A stretch of 59,999 nt of DNA from assembly GCF_001618175.1 (NCBI RefSeq), contig NZ_LPXN01000171.1, positions 1-59,999 of the forward strand, in the 5' to 3' direction. Shown piece by piece: positions 9,791-17,946 of this stretch. The notes under the pieces are model-generated. The model searched no databases. It was not told the DNA's origin and saw only the letters and a program-made list of their open reading frames with translations. The position numbers were made by a program, and so were the translations under genes. Within the stretch, counting starts at the first letter, position 1, and the number at the start of each line of letters is the position of its first letter. Source of the DNA: Oceanibaculum pacificum. GTDB lineage: Bacteria; Pseudomonadota; Alphaproteobacteria; Oceanibaculales; Oceanibaculaceae.

Positions 9791-10705
9791 CTACTCCGCG
9801 GCCTTCCTGGCGTCGGGGAACAGCTCCAGCCCGTTCAGCTTTTCCCAGAATTGCGCGACCGCCGTGTGGTCGGCGCCCTTGCCGAGCAGCTCGTTCGCCT
9901 GTTGGCACAGGGCCACGCAGGCATCGCCGAACGGGGCCTGGATGCCGGTTTCGTGCGCCAGCTCCAGCGCGGTGCGGACGTCCTTTTCCATCAGCGCCAG
10001 GCCGAAGCCGGAATTGAACTGCCGGGAGAGCACATATTGCTTCAGCTTCTTGTCGGTCGAGTTGTTGCGGCCGGTCGAGGCGTTCAGTACATCGACCATC
10101 GCATCGGGCGACAGGCCGAAGCGCGCGCCGATCTGCAACGCCTCGACGGAAGCGATGAGGCCGGCGGCGGAGACGTAATTGTTCAGCGCCTTCATGGCAT
10201 GGCCGGAGCCGAGCGGTCCGGTCTCGAACAGCCCCTGCCCCAATGCCTGCAGCACCGGCTTCACCCGCGCGATGGCGGCCTTGTCCTCGCCGCCGATCAT
10301 GATCGCCAGCGTGCCGTCCTTCGCCTTCGGCACGCCGCCGGAGACCGGAGCGTCGACCAGCGCCAGCCCCTGCTGCGCCAGCGCCTCGCCCAGCTCGCGC
10401 GTGCCGATGGGGGCGGATGAGCTCATATCCAGCACCACGCCGCCTTTCGGCATGTTGGCGGCGACACCGCCTTCCAGCACTACATTGCGCACGATCTTGC
10501 CGTCCGGCAGCATGGTGACAACGATGTCGCTTTGCCGGGCCAGCGCCGCCAGGTCGGCGGCGGCGGTCGCCTTGAATTCGGCGGCGAAGCGCTCGGCCGT
10601 GCCGGGCGCGGCGTCGGCGACGGTGACGCTGTAGCCGGCCTCGACCAGGCGGCGGGCCATCGGCCAGCCCATCTGGCCCAGGCCGATGAAACCAATACGA
10701 TCCAT
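9791..10705 (-). CDS. NAD(P)-dependent 3-hydroxyisobutyrate dehydrogenase-family oxidoreductase
   Basis: The protein has 304 residues. The dinucleotide-binding motif GFIGLGQMGWPMARRL starts at residue 5. The substrate-binding signature DAPVSGGVPKAKDGTL lies near residue 122, and the catalytic lysine sits in GSGHAMKALNN near residue 170. The family reduces or oxidises beta-hydroxyacids such as 3-hydroxyisobutyrate, tartronate semialdehyde and relatives; the sequence does not fix the substrate. It starts 16 bases after the zinc alcohol dehydrogenase gene stops, so the pair forms one operon and may act on one alcohol or hydroxyacid route. The C-terminal helix is complete. Confidence 0.88.
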   Translation of the reverse strand: MDRIGFIGLGQMGWPMARRLVEAGYSVTVADAAPGTAERFAAEFKATAAADLAALARQSDIVVTMLPDGKIVRNVVLEGGVAANMPKGGVVLDMSSSAPIGTRELGEALAQQGLALVDAPVSGGVPKAKDGTLAIMIGGEDKAAIARVKPVLQALGQGLFETGPLGSGHAMKALNNYVSAAGLIASVEALQIGARFGLSPDAMVDVLNASTGRNNSTDKKLKQYVLSRQFNSGFGLALMEKDVRTALELAHETGIQAPFGDACVALCQQANELLGKGADHTAVAQFWEKLNGLELFPDARKAAE

Positions 10706-10721
10706 TTTCTCGTTTCCCCCT

Positions 10722-11852
10722 TTACGGAATCAGTACCTGGCGGATGGACAGGCCATCGGCCAGCCGGTCGAAGGCGGCGTTCAGCCCCTCCAGACCCTCG
10801 ATACGCTCGGACAGCAGCCGGTCGACCGGCAGGCGGCCGCGCCGGAACATCTGGATATAGCGTGGTATGTCGCGCAGCGGCACGCAGCCGCCGACATAGC
10901 TGCCCTTCAGCGTGCGTTCCTCGGCGACCAGCACCACCGGCGACAGGCTCAGGCTCTTGCCCGGATTGGCGAGGCCGGCGGTGACGGTCATGCCGCCGCG
11001 CTTGGTGATCTTGTAGGCCAGCTCCAGCGCCGGCACCGAGCCCGCCATCTCGAAGGCATAGTCGACGCCGCCCTTGGTCGCCTCCCTCACCGCCTCGACG
11101 ATATCGGCATCCTTGGCGTTGAAGGCGTCGGTCGCGCCCAGCTGGCGCGCCAGATCGAGCTTGGAGTCGAGCAGGTCGATGGCGACAATCTGCTCCGCCC
11201 CGCACAGGATGGCGCCCAGCAGGGAGTTCAGGCCGACGCCGCCCAGCCCGATCACCGCCGCCTTGGTGCCGGGCTTCATCTGCGCCGTGTTCACCACGGC
11301 CCCCACGCCGGTCAGGACCGCACAGCCGAACAGAGCGGCCTGCTCCCACGGCAGGTCCTTGTCGATCTTCACCACCGAGGCGCGCGACAGCACGGCGTAA
11401 TCGGCGAAGGCGGAAACGCCGATATGATGGTTCACCGCATGGCCGTGATCATCATGCAGCCGGTGCGCGCCGGACAGCAGCACGCCCTTGCCGTTCGCCG
11501 CCGCCCCGGGCTCGCACAAGGCCGGCCGTCCTTCGGCGCAGGGCAGGCACTGGCCGCACGACGGCACGAAGACCATGACGACATGATCGCCCTTTTGCAG
11601 ATCCTCGACGCCCGGCCCGCATTCCAGCACCTCGCCGGCGGCCTCGTGGCCCAGCGCCATCGGCATCGGGCGCGGCCGGTCGCCGTTGATTACCGACAAG
11701 TCGGAATGGCACAGGCCGGCGGCGCGCACCCGGACCAGGATTTCCCCAGGCCCCGGCGGGTCCAGCCGCAGCGTCTCGATATGCAGCGGGCGGCTGTCCG
11801 CATAGGGGCGCGGCAGCCCGATCTCATGCAGCACGGCGGCTTTCACCTGCAT
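10722..11852 (-). CDS. Zinc-dependent medium-chain alcohol dehydrogenase
   Basis: The ATG at 11852 is preceded by an exact GGGAGGA site, so I use it rather than the longer frame from 11888; this gives 376 residues. Catalytic-zinc residues appear in GLCHSDLSV and the ALGHEAAGEV histidine-glutamate motif. The structural zinc site is the four-cysteine run CGQCLPCAEGRPALC. The Rossmann motif is GLGGVGLNSLLG. This is the class III-like MDR alcohol or aldehyde dehydrogenase group, cytoplasmic and NAD-dependent. It is first in a two-gene operon with the hydroxyacid dehydrogenase. The physiological alcohol cannot be told from the sequence. Confidence 0.88.
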   Translation of the reverse strand: MQVKAAVLHEIGLPRPYADSRPLHIETLRLDPPGPGEILVRVRAAGLCHSDLSVINGDRPRPMPMALGHEAAGEVLECGPGVEDLQKGDHVVMVFVPSCGQCLPCAEGRPALCEPGAAANGKGVLLSGAHRLHDDHGHAVNHHIGVSAFADYAVLSRASVVKIDKDLPWEQAALFGCAVLTGVGAVVNTAQMKPGTKAAVIGLGGVGLNSLLGAILCGAEQIVAIDLLDSKLDLARQLGATDAFNAKDADIVEAVREATKGGVDYAFEMAGSVPALELAYKITKRGGMTVTAGLANPGKSLSLSPVVLVAEERTLKGSYVGGCVPLRDIPRYIQMFRRGRLPVDRLLSERIEGLEGLNAAFDRLADGLSIRQVLIP

Positions 11853-11977
11853 GGCATCCTCCCTTTTCGCCTTTGTTGCCGGGATCATAGACCAGCCGGC
11901 AAGGCTGAGAAGCTCTTTTAACCGCCCCAGGCCGCAAGACGCGGCTTTGGGGAGGACCGGGCCTGCAAGCGCCCGGT

Positions 11978-13843
11978 TTACGATTTTGACGCGCGGCGGC
12001 GCAGACGTTCCCAGAGGCCGGCTTTCGGCCCCAACGGCATGTCGTTGCCATCCATCACCACCGGCCGGCGACGCAGGCGGGAGAACAAGGCCCCGGCCCG
12101 GCCGAGCGCGCCGGGCGGCAGCAGGTGCGGATGCTCCGGCTCCAGCACCAGGCCGACTTCGGCGATTTCCTCCTCGCGGATGTCGCGGATCACCAGCTCG
12201 ACCGAGCCGATGGCGACCCGGTCGCCGACATTCGGCGAATTGGGCAGCAGGTCGGTCAGCAATTGCCCGACGGTCAGGTCGCGCTGCTGGCGGCTGACCG
12301 GCAGATCGTACTCGTCCGCCAGAACGCCCATCTTCTTCGCGCCGTCGAACACGAAATCGCCCAGCCGCACCTCGCGGCCCGCGCGCTTGGACCGGCTTGA
12401 GAACAGCTTGTCGGCCGCCAGCACCTGTTCCGGCGGGCAGAGCAGCAGAACGTAATCGCCGGGATGCAGCGCCTCGATCTTGTATTTCGGCACCACCGAG
12501 CCGTCGCGCAGCACCACGATCAGCCGCACCCGGGGCGGCAACTGAATCTGGCGGAACGGCCGGTTCGCCCCCGGCGAGGTCTCGGTCAGGCGGTAGCCGA
12601 TCAGGTCGCGGTCGATCTGCGCCGACAAATCGAGGTCGACGCGGCCCTCCGCCTCCTGCACCGGCGGCAGTTCGAGGTCCAGCCTGCGGGCCACCCAGGG
12701 CACCGTCCAGCCCTGCAGCAGCAGCGACAGCAGCACCACGATGAAGGTGATGTTGAAATACTGCATGCCGTTTTCCATCCCGCCCAGGATCGGGATGATG
12801 GCCAGGAAAATAGGCACCGCGCCGCGCAGGCCGACCCAGGAGATGAACAGCTTTTCCGCGCGCGAGAAATTGAACGGGATCAGGCAGAGAAAGGTCGCCA
12901 CCGGCCGGGCGACGAAGATCAGCACCAGGGCAATGATGGTGCCCGGCAGGATATCGTCGACCATGGTGCTGGGCGTGACCAGCAGGCCGAGAATCAGGAA
13001 CATGACGATCTGGCTGATCCAGGCCATCCCGTCATGGAAGCGACGGATCAGCTGATTGGCCCGAAGCCGGCGGTTGCCGGCAACGATGCCGGCCAGATAG
13101 ACCGCCAGGAAGCCGCTGCCCCCGATCACCTGGGTGCCGCCGAACACCGCGCAGGCGGCGGCGATGACGAAGACCGGGTAGAGGCCGGGCGCCAGATCGA
13201 GGCGATTGACCAGAATGGCCAGCAGGAAGCCGCCGGCGATGCCAATCAAGGCCCCCAGCCCAAGCTGGAGCAGGAAGCCGTGCAGCACGGTGAAGGTCAT
13301 GTCGCCGCCGGTGCCCGCCACCAGCTCGACCAGGGTGATGGTCAGAAAGATCGCCATCGGATCGTTGACGCCGGATTCCACCTCCAGCGTGGCGCCCAGC
13401 CGGCGGCGCAGTTCCATGCCGCGCTGATGCAGCAGCAGGAACACGGCGGCCGCGTCGGTCGAGGCCACGATGGCCCCGGTCAGCAGCCCGGCTATCGGGT
13501 CCAGATCCAGCAGATAGATCGCCGCGCCGCCGGTAATCGCCGCCGTCAGCACCACGCCCAGCGTCGCCAGCACCGAGGCCGGCCCCCAGACCAGCCGGAT
13601 CGAGCGTATCGGCGTGCGCAGCCCGCCATCGAACAGGATGATCGCCAGCGCCAGGCTGCCGATCAGATAGGCGCCCTGGAAATTATCGTACTGGATGCCC
13701 AGCCCATCCTCGCCGGCCAGCATGCCGAGCCCAAGGAAGACCAGCAGCAAAGGCGCGCCGATCCGCGAGGAAAGCGTACCGGCCAGAATGCTTAAGAGCA
13801 GCAGGGCGCTGCCCAACAGGATCAGTTGGTTTGCTAGTTCCAT
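11978..13843 (-). CDS. K+/H+ (NhaP2/CvrA-type) antiporter with C-terminal TrkA-C region
   Basis: From the ATG at 13843 the protein has 621 residues and begins MELANQLILLGSALLLLSIL. A GTG at 13876 would add 11 polar residues before the first membrane helix and is less likely. About 12 hydrophobic spans fill the first 400 residues, with the CPA1 signature GAIVASTDAAAVFLLLHQRG near residue 130 and an ESGVNDPMAIFLT motif. The cytoplasmic tail contains a TrkA-C-like segment and a CorC/HlyC-like end. Relatives exchange K+ or Na+ for protons across the inner membrane. Two GC hairpins lie downstream (11923-11953 and 11959-11981) without a T tract on this strand. Confidence 0.87.
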   Translation of the reverse strand: MELANQLILLGSALLLLSILAGTLSSRIGAPLLLVFLGLGMLAGEDGLGIQYDNFQGAYLIGSLALAIILFDGGLRTPIRSIRLVWGPASVLATLGVVLTAAITGGAAIYLLDLDPIAGLLTGAIVASTDAAAVFLLLHQRGMELRRRLGATLEVESGVNDPMAIFLTITLVELVAGTGGDMTFTVLHGFLLQLGLGALIGIAGGFLLAILVNRLDLAPGLYPVFVIAAACAVFGGTQVIGGSGFLAVYLAGIVAGNRRLRANQLIRRFHDGMAWISQIVMFLILGLLVTPSTMVDDILPGTIIALVLIFVARPVATFLCLIPFNFSRAEKLFISWVGLRGAVPIFLAIIPILGGMENGMQYFNITFIVVLLSLLLQGWTVPWVARRLDLELPPVQEAEGRVDLDLSAQIDRDLIGYRLTETSPGANRPFRQIQLPPRVRLIVVLRDGSVVPKYKIEALHPGDYVLLLCPPEQVLAADKLFSSRSKRAGREVRLGDFVFDGAKKMGVLADEYDLPVSRQQRDLTVGQLLTDLLPNSPNVGDRVAIGSVELVIRDIREEEIAEVGLVLEPEHPHLLPPGALGRAGALFSRLRRRPVVMDGNDMPLGPKAGLWERLRRRASKS

Positions 13844-13896
13844 TCGCACCGATGGTCGCTGGGGTCGGTCCGGCACGATACCGGAACCGCTACGCC

Positions 13897-13924
13897 ATTA
13901 TTGTCACCGATGGAGGAATAACAA
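13897..13924 (-). promoter_or_regulatory. Candidate sigma-70-type promoter for the antiporter gene
   Basis: Read leftward, TTGTTA (13924-13919) and AATAAT (13902-13897) are separated by 16 bases. Transcription would start near 13890, about 45 bases before the chosen ATG. Match quality is moderate and comes from reading alone. Confidence 0.4.
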
Positions 13925-13994
13925 GGTTTTGCGGCCGAATGATGGTAGCTTGATACGATTGCGCACGGCAGCGATGCCGCCAAACCCCTGCGGC

Positions 13995-14010
13995 TTAACG
14001 TGGTATTAAC
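13995..14010 (+). promoter_or_regulatory. Perfect CtrA-type binding site TTAAC-N6-TTAAC
   Basis: The sequence TTAACGTGGTATTAAC is an exact match to the full CtrA recognition site of alphaproteobacteria. It lies 59 bases before the ATG of the single-domain response regulator and about 150 bases upstream of the divergent antiporter. In a region of this GC content an exact match is unlikely by chance. Binding is inferred, not shown. Confidence 0.6.
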
Positions 14011-14024
14011 GTTCGAATTCGATA

Positions 14025-14039
14025 GTGCCTGACAGGCAC
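14025..14039. repeat. 15-base perfect palindrome in the response-regulator leader
   Basis: GTGCCTGACAGGCAC has 7-base arms around one central base. It sits between the CtrA-type box and the start codon at 14070. It could be an operator or a short hairpin in the leader RNA. No T tract follows, so it is not a terminator. Confidence 0.5.
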
Positions 14040-14069
14040 AACGCCTCTCTATTTTGCGGATTCGCTAAA

Positions 14070-14438
14070 ATGGCTACCCTGTTGCTGATCGAGGATGACC
14101 TGATGGTACGGGCCACCTTGCGTCAAATCCTCGAACGCGCCGGCCATGTTGTGATTGAAGCCGATCACGGCGGCGAAGGCCTGTCGAAGCTGGAGCAGCA
14201 GCATATCGACCTGATGATCACCGACATCATCATGCCGGAAAAGGAAGGCATCGAGACCATCATAGAAGCCCGCCGACGCCATCCCCAACTGCCGATCATG
14301 GCGATTTCCGGCGGTGGGCGGACGCGCAACATGGATTTTCTGGAGGTCGCCCGCCAGGCCGGGGCCGACAGCACCATGGCCAAGCCGCTGCGCGCGCAAC
14401 AGCTGGTCGACGAAATCGATCAGCTGTTACGCGCATAG
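14070..14438 (+). CDS. Single-domain response regulator (CheY-like receiver)
   Basis: The ATG at 14070 gives 122 residues beginning MATLLLIEDDLMVRATL. All receiver landmarks are present: the acidic pair ED(D) at residues 8-10, the phospho-acceptor aspartate in DLMITDIIMP near residue 51, a Ser in MAISGGG, and the conserved Lys in MAKPLRA near residue 103. There is no output domain, so it should act by protein contact, like CheY, DivK or CpdR. No histidine kinase is adjacent. A CtrA-type site lies upstream. It is convergent with the degenerate GGDEF/EAL-like gene, nine bases apart at the 3' ends. Ribosome binding sequence is weak. Confidence 0.88.
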   Translation: MATLLLIEDDLMVRATLRQILERAGHVVIEADHGGEGLSKLEQQHIDLMITDIIMPEKEGIETIIEARRRHPQLPIMAISGGGRTRNMDFLEVARQAGADSTMAKPLRAQQLVDEIDQLLRA

Positions 14439-14446
14439 GCCCCGCG

Positions 14447-16309
14447 TCAGCCGGCTTTCAGCATGTAGAGATCGCGCACGGCGAACCGCCGGATGCCCAG
14501 CGGCGCCATGACCGGGCTCGCGATCATCGGGCCGTCGATATAGTCGACCCCGGCACTGACCGCGTAGCTCGCCAGGCTGAGCGTCGGGCAATGCCGGATG
14601 AAAGTGCGCAGCCCCGCCTCGTTCGCCTTTTCGATGAACTTATCCAGCTTGCGGATCAGCACCGCTTCCTTTTGCTGGTAACAGGCCAGGTCGACGCCGA
14701 TGCCGAACACGCCCAGCCCCTTCAACGCGCCCATATTGATATCTTCCAGCGTGTCGCGCAGCAGCACGGCACGGCCGAACGGGCGCAACGCCGCGATCAC
14801 CTGAAAAAGCTGCGACTGCCAGGCCCCGGCCGGCGCGCCGATCAGCTCCCAGACGATATAGCGGCGCATCTCCGGCGGGATCGACCGGCAAATGCCCAGA
14901 TAGGCCTGCAGCCGCGTCGTCGCGTTCAAGGTGGTGTGATGCACCGGAATGCAGATCACATTGCGCAGATTCTGCAGATACGCCTTGCGCAGCGCCGTCA
15001 GGGCGCTCATCAGCACCACCCGGTCGATCAGCGCCACCAGCGTCGGGTCGCTGCCCGGGGGAATGATCTCCGCTTCCGTCGCGTTCAACCCGTCCTGCTG
15101 TATGACCAGTTCGAACCAATAGGCGGAAACCACTTGCTTGGTGGCATGCCAGGCCGGGATGAAGCGGTAGTCGATCTGCCGCGGCATGGCCGGCGGCAGA
15201 TCGCCGGAGAGCCCCTGACCGGCGCGGCCCATCGGAAATGCCGGCGCTGCGCCGGCGCGCGGCGCCGGCTTGATCAGCGGGAAATTACCCAAATCGAAAT
15301 CCGCCGCGACCTGCGGCACCTTGTCGAGGTAGCTGGTGATCGTCGGCCCTGGCAGGGGGTTGGGCGACACGGCGGTCCATGGCCGGCCGGTGGCGGGTTC
15401 ATCGGGATGGCCGATATCCCCATCGGTGGCGAAGCCCAGCGCCTCTTCGAATTGCCGGCCCAGGGTGGGCGCGACGGCAACCGGCCCGATATCCTGCTCC
15501 AACCGCTCGAACTGATGCGCCAGGTGCTGCCCTTGGCCATCGACGGAGGCGACGTTCGCCATCTGCGCCAGCAGCTTCTCCTCCAACCCCCGGAAGATAT
15601 CGAGCACCGCCCCATTGCCGTCGGCGGACGAGACCAGCCCCCCCTGCGGCGCGGCGTCTCCTCCACCTCCACCCGCCCCTCCACCGCCCCCCCCACTGGG
15701 CCGGGCAAAGGCGGCCAACGGGTCGGCGCCGGCCGTCATGGATGCCGACGGCAAGGCTTCCGCCAGCACCCCCTTCAAGGGATCCAGCGCATCGACGAGG
15801 CGAAAGCTTAAGCGGTTCTGGGCATCCGCGATGGCGTAGTAGAGCGATTGCTGGACCAGGTCGCTATCCTCGCCGACGATGGTGGAGAACACCTCTTCCG
15901 CCACCGCCTGCACCCGCCGGCGCGCCGCGCGCACATCGCCGCGGGTGAAAATCACCAGGCAGTCGCTGCCATACTTGATCGAAATGTCGCCGGCGCCCAG
16001 ATGCCGCTTCGCCGCCGCCTCGCACAGCTTCATGATGTTGCGTTGCGTCGCCGCCCAGCGGACGCCGAGGCGCTGGCGAACCTCCTTCAGCGTCAGGATG
16101 AACAGCCGCTCATGCGCGACCGCCGGGCGGCTGCCGAACATGGCGGATAAATCGACCGTCAGTTGCTCGAACCCCGATTCCGATGCCGCCGCCGCCTCGG
16201 AATCCAAGCCTGTCAGCAACCCCTGAAACGGGTTCTGGTCCAGCTTGTTCTGGCTGTCGGAAACGTCATCGGCGGCAAACAGCTTCTTCAGTTTCGTCCA
16301 GGCGCTCAT
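14447..16309 (-). CDS. Degenerate GGDEF/EAL-like protein, probably non-catalytic
   Basis: The ATG at 16309 has GGGGGA six bases upstream and gives 620 residues. I read a GGDEF-like fold at about residues 62-140 (RLFILTLKEVRQRLG, then ISIKYGSDCLVIF) in which the GGDEF signature is replaced by YGSDC. A proline, glycine and alanine-rich linker follows. The C-terminal 250 residues resemble an EAL domain: YWFELVIQ at the EAL position, NLRNVICIPVHHTTLN, YIVWELIGAP, GIGVDLACYQ, and the closing AGVDYIDGPMIASP. The metal-binding acidic residues expected of an active c-di-GMP phosphodiesterase are mostly absent. It may be a c-di-GMP receptor or a scaffold. The domain assignment is inference from pattern and should be tested with profile or structure comparison. 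Confidence 0.6.
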   Translation of the reverse strand: MSAWTKLKKLFAADDVSDSQNKLDQNPFQGLLTGLDSEAAAASESGFEQLTVDLSAMFGSRPAVAHERLFILTLKEVRQRLGVRWAATQRNIMKLCEAAAKRHLGAGDISIKYGSDCLVIFTRGDVRAARRRVQAVAEEVFSTIVGEDSDLVQQSLYYAIADAQNRLSFRLVDALDPLKGVLAEALPSASMTAGADPLAAFARPSGGGGGGAGGGGGDAAPQGGLVSSADGNGAVLDIFRGLEEKLLAQMANVASVDGQGQHLAHQFERLEQDIGPVAVAPTLGRQFEEALGFATDGDIGHPDEPATGRPWTAVSPNPLPGPTITSYLDKVPQVAADFDLGNFPLIKPAPRAGAAPAFPMGRAGQGLSGDLPPAMPRQIDYRFIPAWHATKQVVSAYWFELVIQQDGLNATEAEIIPPGSDPTLVALIDRVVLMSALTALRKAYLQNLRNVICIPVHHTTLNATTRLQAYLGICRSIPPEMRRYIVWELIGAPAGAWQSQLFQVIAALRPFGRAVLLRDTLEDINMGALKGLGVFGIGVDLACYQQKEAVLIRKLDKFIEKANEAGLRTFIRHCPTLSLASYAVSAGVDYIDGPMIASPVMAPLGIRRFAVRDLYMLKAG

Positions 16310-16369
16310 TATATCCCCCGCTATCACTAATTTGTTCTGTGACAGTCGAGAGAAGCCTATCGCATCCGC

Positions 16370-16385
16370 GTAAAGAACTGATTAA
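16370..16385 (-). promoter_or_regulatory. Near-match CtrA-type site upstream of the GGDEF/EAL-like gene
   Basis: Read leftward the sequence is TTAATCAGTTCTTTAC, that is TTAA-N7-TTTAC with one mismatch to the CtrA site. It lies 61-76 bases before the start codon. One-mismatch sites of this kind also occur by chance in other AT-rich gaps of this window (for example near 22345 and 50699), so the evidence is weak on its own. Confidence 0.25.
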
Positions 16386-16410
16386 CAACGATTTGCAACA
16401 TCCGTTCCGA

Positions 16411-17487
16411 TTACTGTGCAGCGGCTGCCTGGCCGATGCCCAGACCTTCCAGCAACTTTTCGATGTCGCTGCGCGGAATGTCTTTTGTGATGAAGACGAT
16501 ACGGCTGCGCCGGTCGTCGCTCGGCCAGGCCTCCAGCCAGGCGACCGGGTGGAAGACGTGCTGCACGCCATGAATCACCGCCGGCTGGTCCGGCCGGTCG
16601 GCAATGTTCAAAATCCCCTTCACCCGCAAAAGATTCTCGCCACGGGTGCCGATCAACAGCTCGACGAACAGGCTGAACGCCATCGCGTCGATCGGCTGGT
16701 CCAGCACCACGCAGAAGGCGCTGACATGGTCGTCGTGACGATTCACGTCGGGATGGTGATGATGCCCGTGATCGTGCCCGTGCCCGTGATGGGCGTGGGA
16801 GTCCGCATAGGCCTCCTCCTTCAGCCAGCGCAGCACGTCGGCGGTCTTGCGGGTGGGATCGTACAGGCCGGCGTTGAACAGCTGGTCGGGCTCGATTTCG
16901 CCCTGCACGGCGTGCAGGCGCGGGGCGGCCGGGTTCAGCGTCTGCAGCCGCGCCTCCAGCGCGTCGAGATCACGCGCCGAGGCCGGGTCGCGCACCAGGT
17001 CGGTCTTGGTGATGACTAGCCGGTCGGCGACGGCGGCCTGCTTCACCGCCTCGATATGATTATCCAGCGTCGCCTCGCCATTCACCGCGTCGACCACGGT
17101 GACAACGCCGTCCAGCCGGTAGTAGCTGGCCAGCATCGGATCGGTCATCAGCGTGTGCAGGATCGGCGCGGGGTCGGCCAGGCCGGTGGTCTCGATCACC
17201 AGCCGCTTGAAGTTCGGGATTTCCTGCTTGGCGCGCTTGATGTGCAGGTCGCGCAACGTATTCACCAGATCGCCGCGCACCGTGCAGCACAGGCAGCCGC
17301 TGCTTAGCTCGATCATGTTCTCGCTGCTCTTCTCGACCAGCAGATGATCCAGCCCGACCTCGCCGAACTCGTTGATCACCACGGCGGTATCCGCCATGCC
17401 GGGATGGCGCAGCAGATTCGACAGCAAGGTCGTCTTGCCGCTGCCCAGAAAGCCGGTCAGCACGGAGACGGGAATGGAGGAGGACAT
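16411..17487 (-). CDS. COG0523 (CobW/ZigA/YjiA-type) GTPase with histidine-rich loop
   Basis: The protein has 358 residues. The P-loop is GFLGSGKTT at residues 12-20. The metal-binding CLCC motif is at residues 65-68, followed by ETTGLADPAP (Walker B region) and the guanine-specificity motif TKTD. Near residue 235 is a histidine-rich loop, [17 protein letters not shown], likely to hold zinc or another metal. The C-terminal CobW domain includes GILNIADRPDQPAVIHGVQH. COG0523 proteins are metallochaperones; those with such loops and a Zur site are usually tied to zinc limitation. A Zur-like inverted repeat lies 33 bases upstream. Cobalt delivery for cobalamin (CobW) is the alternative, but no cob genes are nearby. 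Confidence 0.87.
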   Translation of the reverse strand: MSSSIPVSVLTGFLGSGKTTLLSNLLRHPGMADTAVVINEFGEVGLDHLLVEKSSENMIELSSGCLCCTVRGDLVNTLRDLHIKRAKQEIPNFKRLVIETTGLADPAPILHTLMTDPMLASYYRLDGVVTVVDAVNGEATLDNHIEAVKQAAVADRLVITKTDLVRDPASARDLDALEARLQTLNPAAPRLHAVQGEIEPDQLFNAGLYDPTRKTADVLRWLKEEAYADSHAHHGHGHDHGHHHHPDVNRHDDHVSAFCVVLDQPIDAMAFSLFVELLIGTRGENLLRVKGILNIADRPDQPAVIHGVQHVFHPVAWLEAWPSDDRRSRIVFITKDIPRSDIEKLLEGLGIGQAAAAQ

Positions 17488-17519
17488 GAGGAGAACCTTC
17501 GAAAACCGATAAACAGAAT

Positions 17520-17534
17520 TGTTATGTTGTAACA
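17520..17534 (-). promoter_or_regulatory. Zur-like inverted repeat upstream of the COG0523 gene
   Basis: The plus strand reads TGTTATGTTGTAACA, with arms TGTTA and TAACA. It resembles the alphaproteobacterial Zur box (core TGTTATA-N-ATAACA). It sits 33-47 bases before the GTPase ATG and just after the VapC stop codon, in a promoter-proximal place. Zinc-dependent repression is inferred. Confidence 0.45.
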
Positions 17535-17536
17535 GA

Positions 17537-17944
17537 CTAGCGGGCAGAGAAAGGATCGATCAAGGCCACGCCGAAATCCTGGAAATCACGAATATTGCGG
17601 GTGACCAGCGTCAGCCCGTGCACAAGCGCGGTCGCGGCAATCATCGCATCCTCGATCAGCGTATTGGAGCGTCCATGCATCAGCTGCGCCCAGCGCCGGA
17701 AAGCCGGCGCATCCATCGGCAATATCTGGCGCGTCGCGATGATGGCATTAAGCCAATCCTGAAGTTCCGCCGCTTTTGGCTGATCCTGCCGACGTGTCAA
17801 TTCGATGCCGATTTGGATTTCACCGACCGAGACGGCCGATAGATATAAATCCGTATCCTCGACATCTTCCAGCCAGGCGACAACGCCGCCATGCGGCTTT
17901 AAGCGCCGCAGTTCCGACAGCACATTGGTATCGAGCAGATACAT
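17537..17944 (-). CDS. VapC-type PIN-domain toxin
   Basis: The protein has 135 residues. PIN-domain acidic residues are present: Asp5 in MYLLDTNVLSEL, Glu in SVGEIQIG near residue 43, Asp in IEDAMIAATA near residue 99, and the final NIRDFQDFG motif. VapC toxins are Mg2+-dependent ribonucleases, typically cutting tRNA or rRNA. The gene starts two bases after the antitoxin stop codon, so the two are co-translated. No key residue is missing and the frame is intact, so the toxin should be functional. Confidence 0.9.
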   Translation of the reverse strand: MYLLDTNVLSELRRLKPHGGVVAWLEDVEDTDLYLSAVSVGEIQIGIELTRRQDQPKAAELQDWLNAIIATRQILPMDAPAFRRWAQLMHGRSNTLIEDAMIAATALVHGLTLVTRNIRDFQDFGVALIDPFSAR

Positions 17945-17946
17945 CG

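Noticed and set aside
11923..11981. Terminator after the antiporter gene
   Set aside because: Two GC stems are present, but neither is followed by a T tract on the coding strand; the only T-rich flank is on the opposite strand, where no gene ends.
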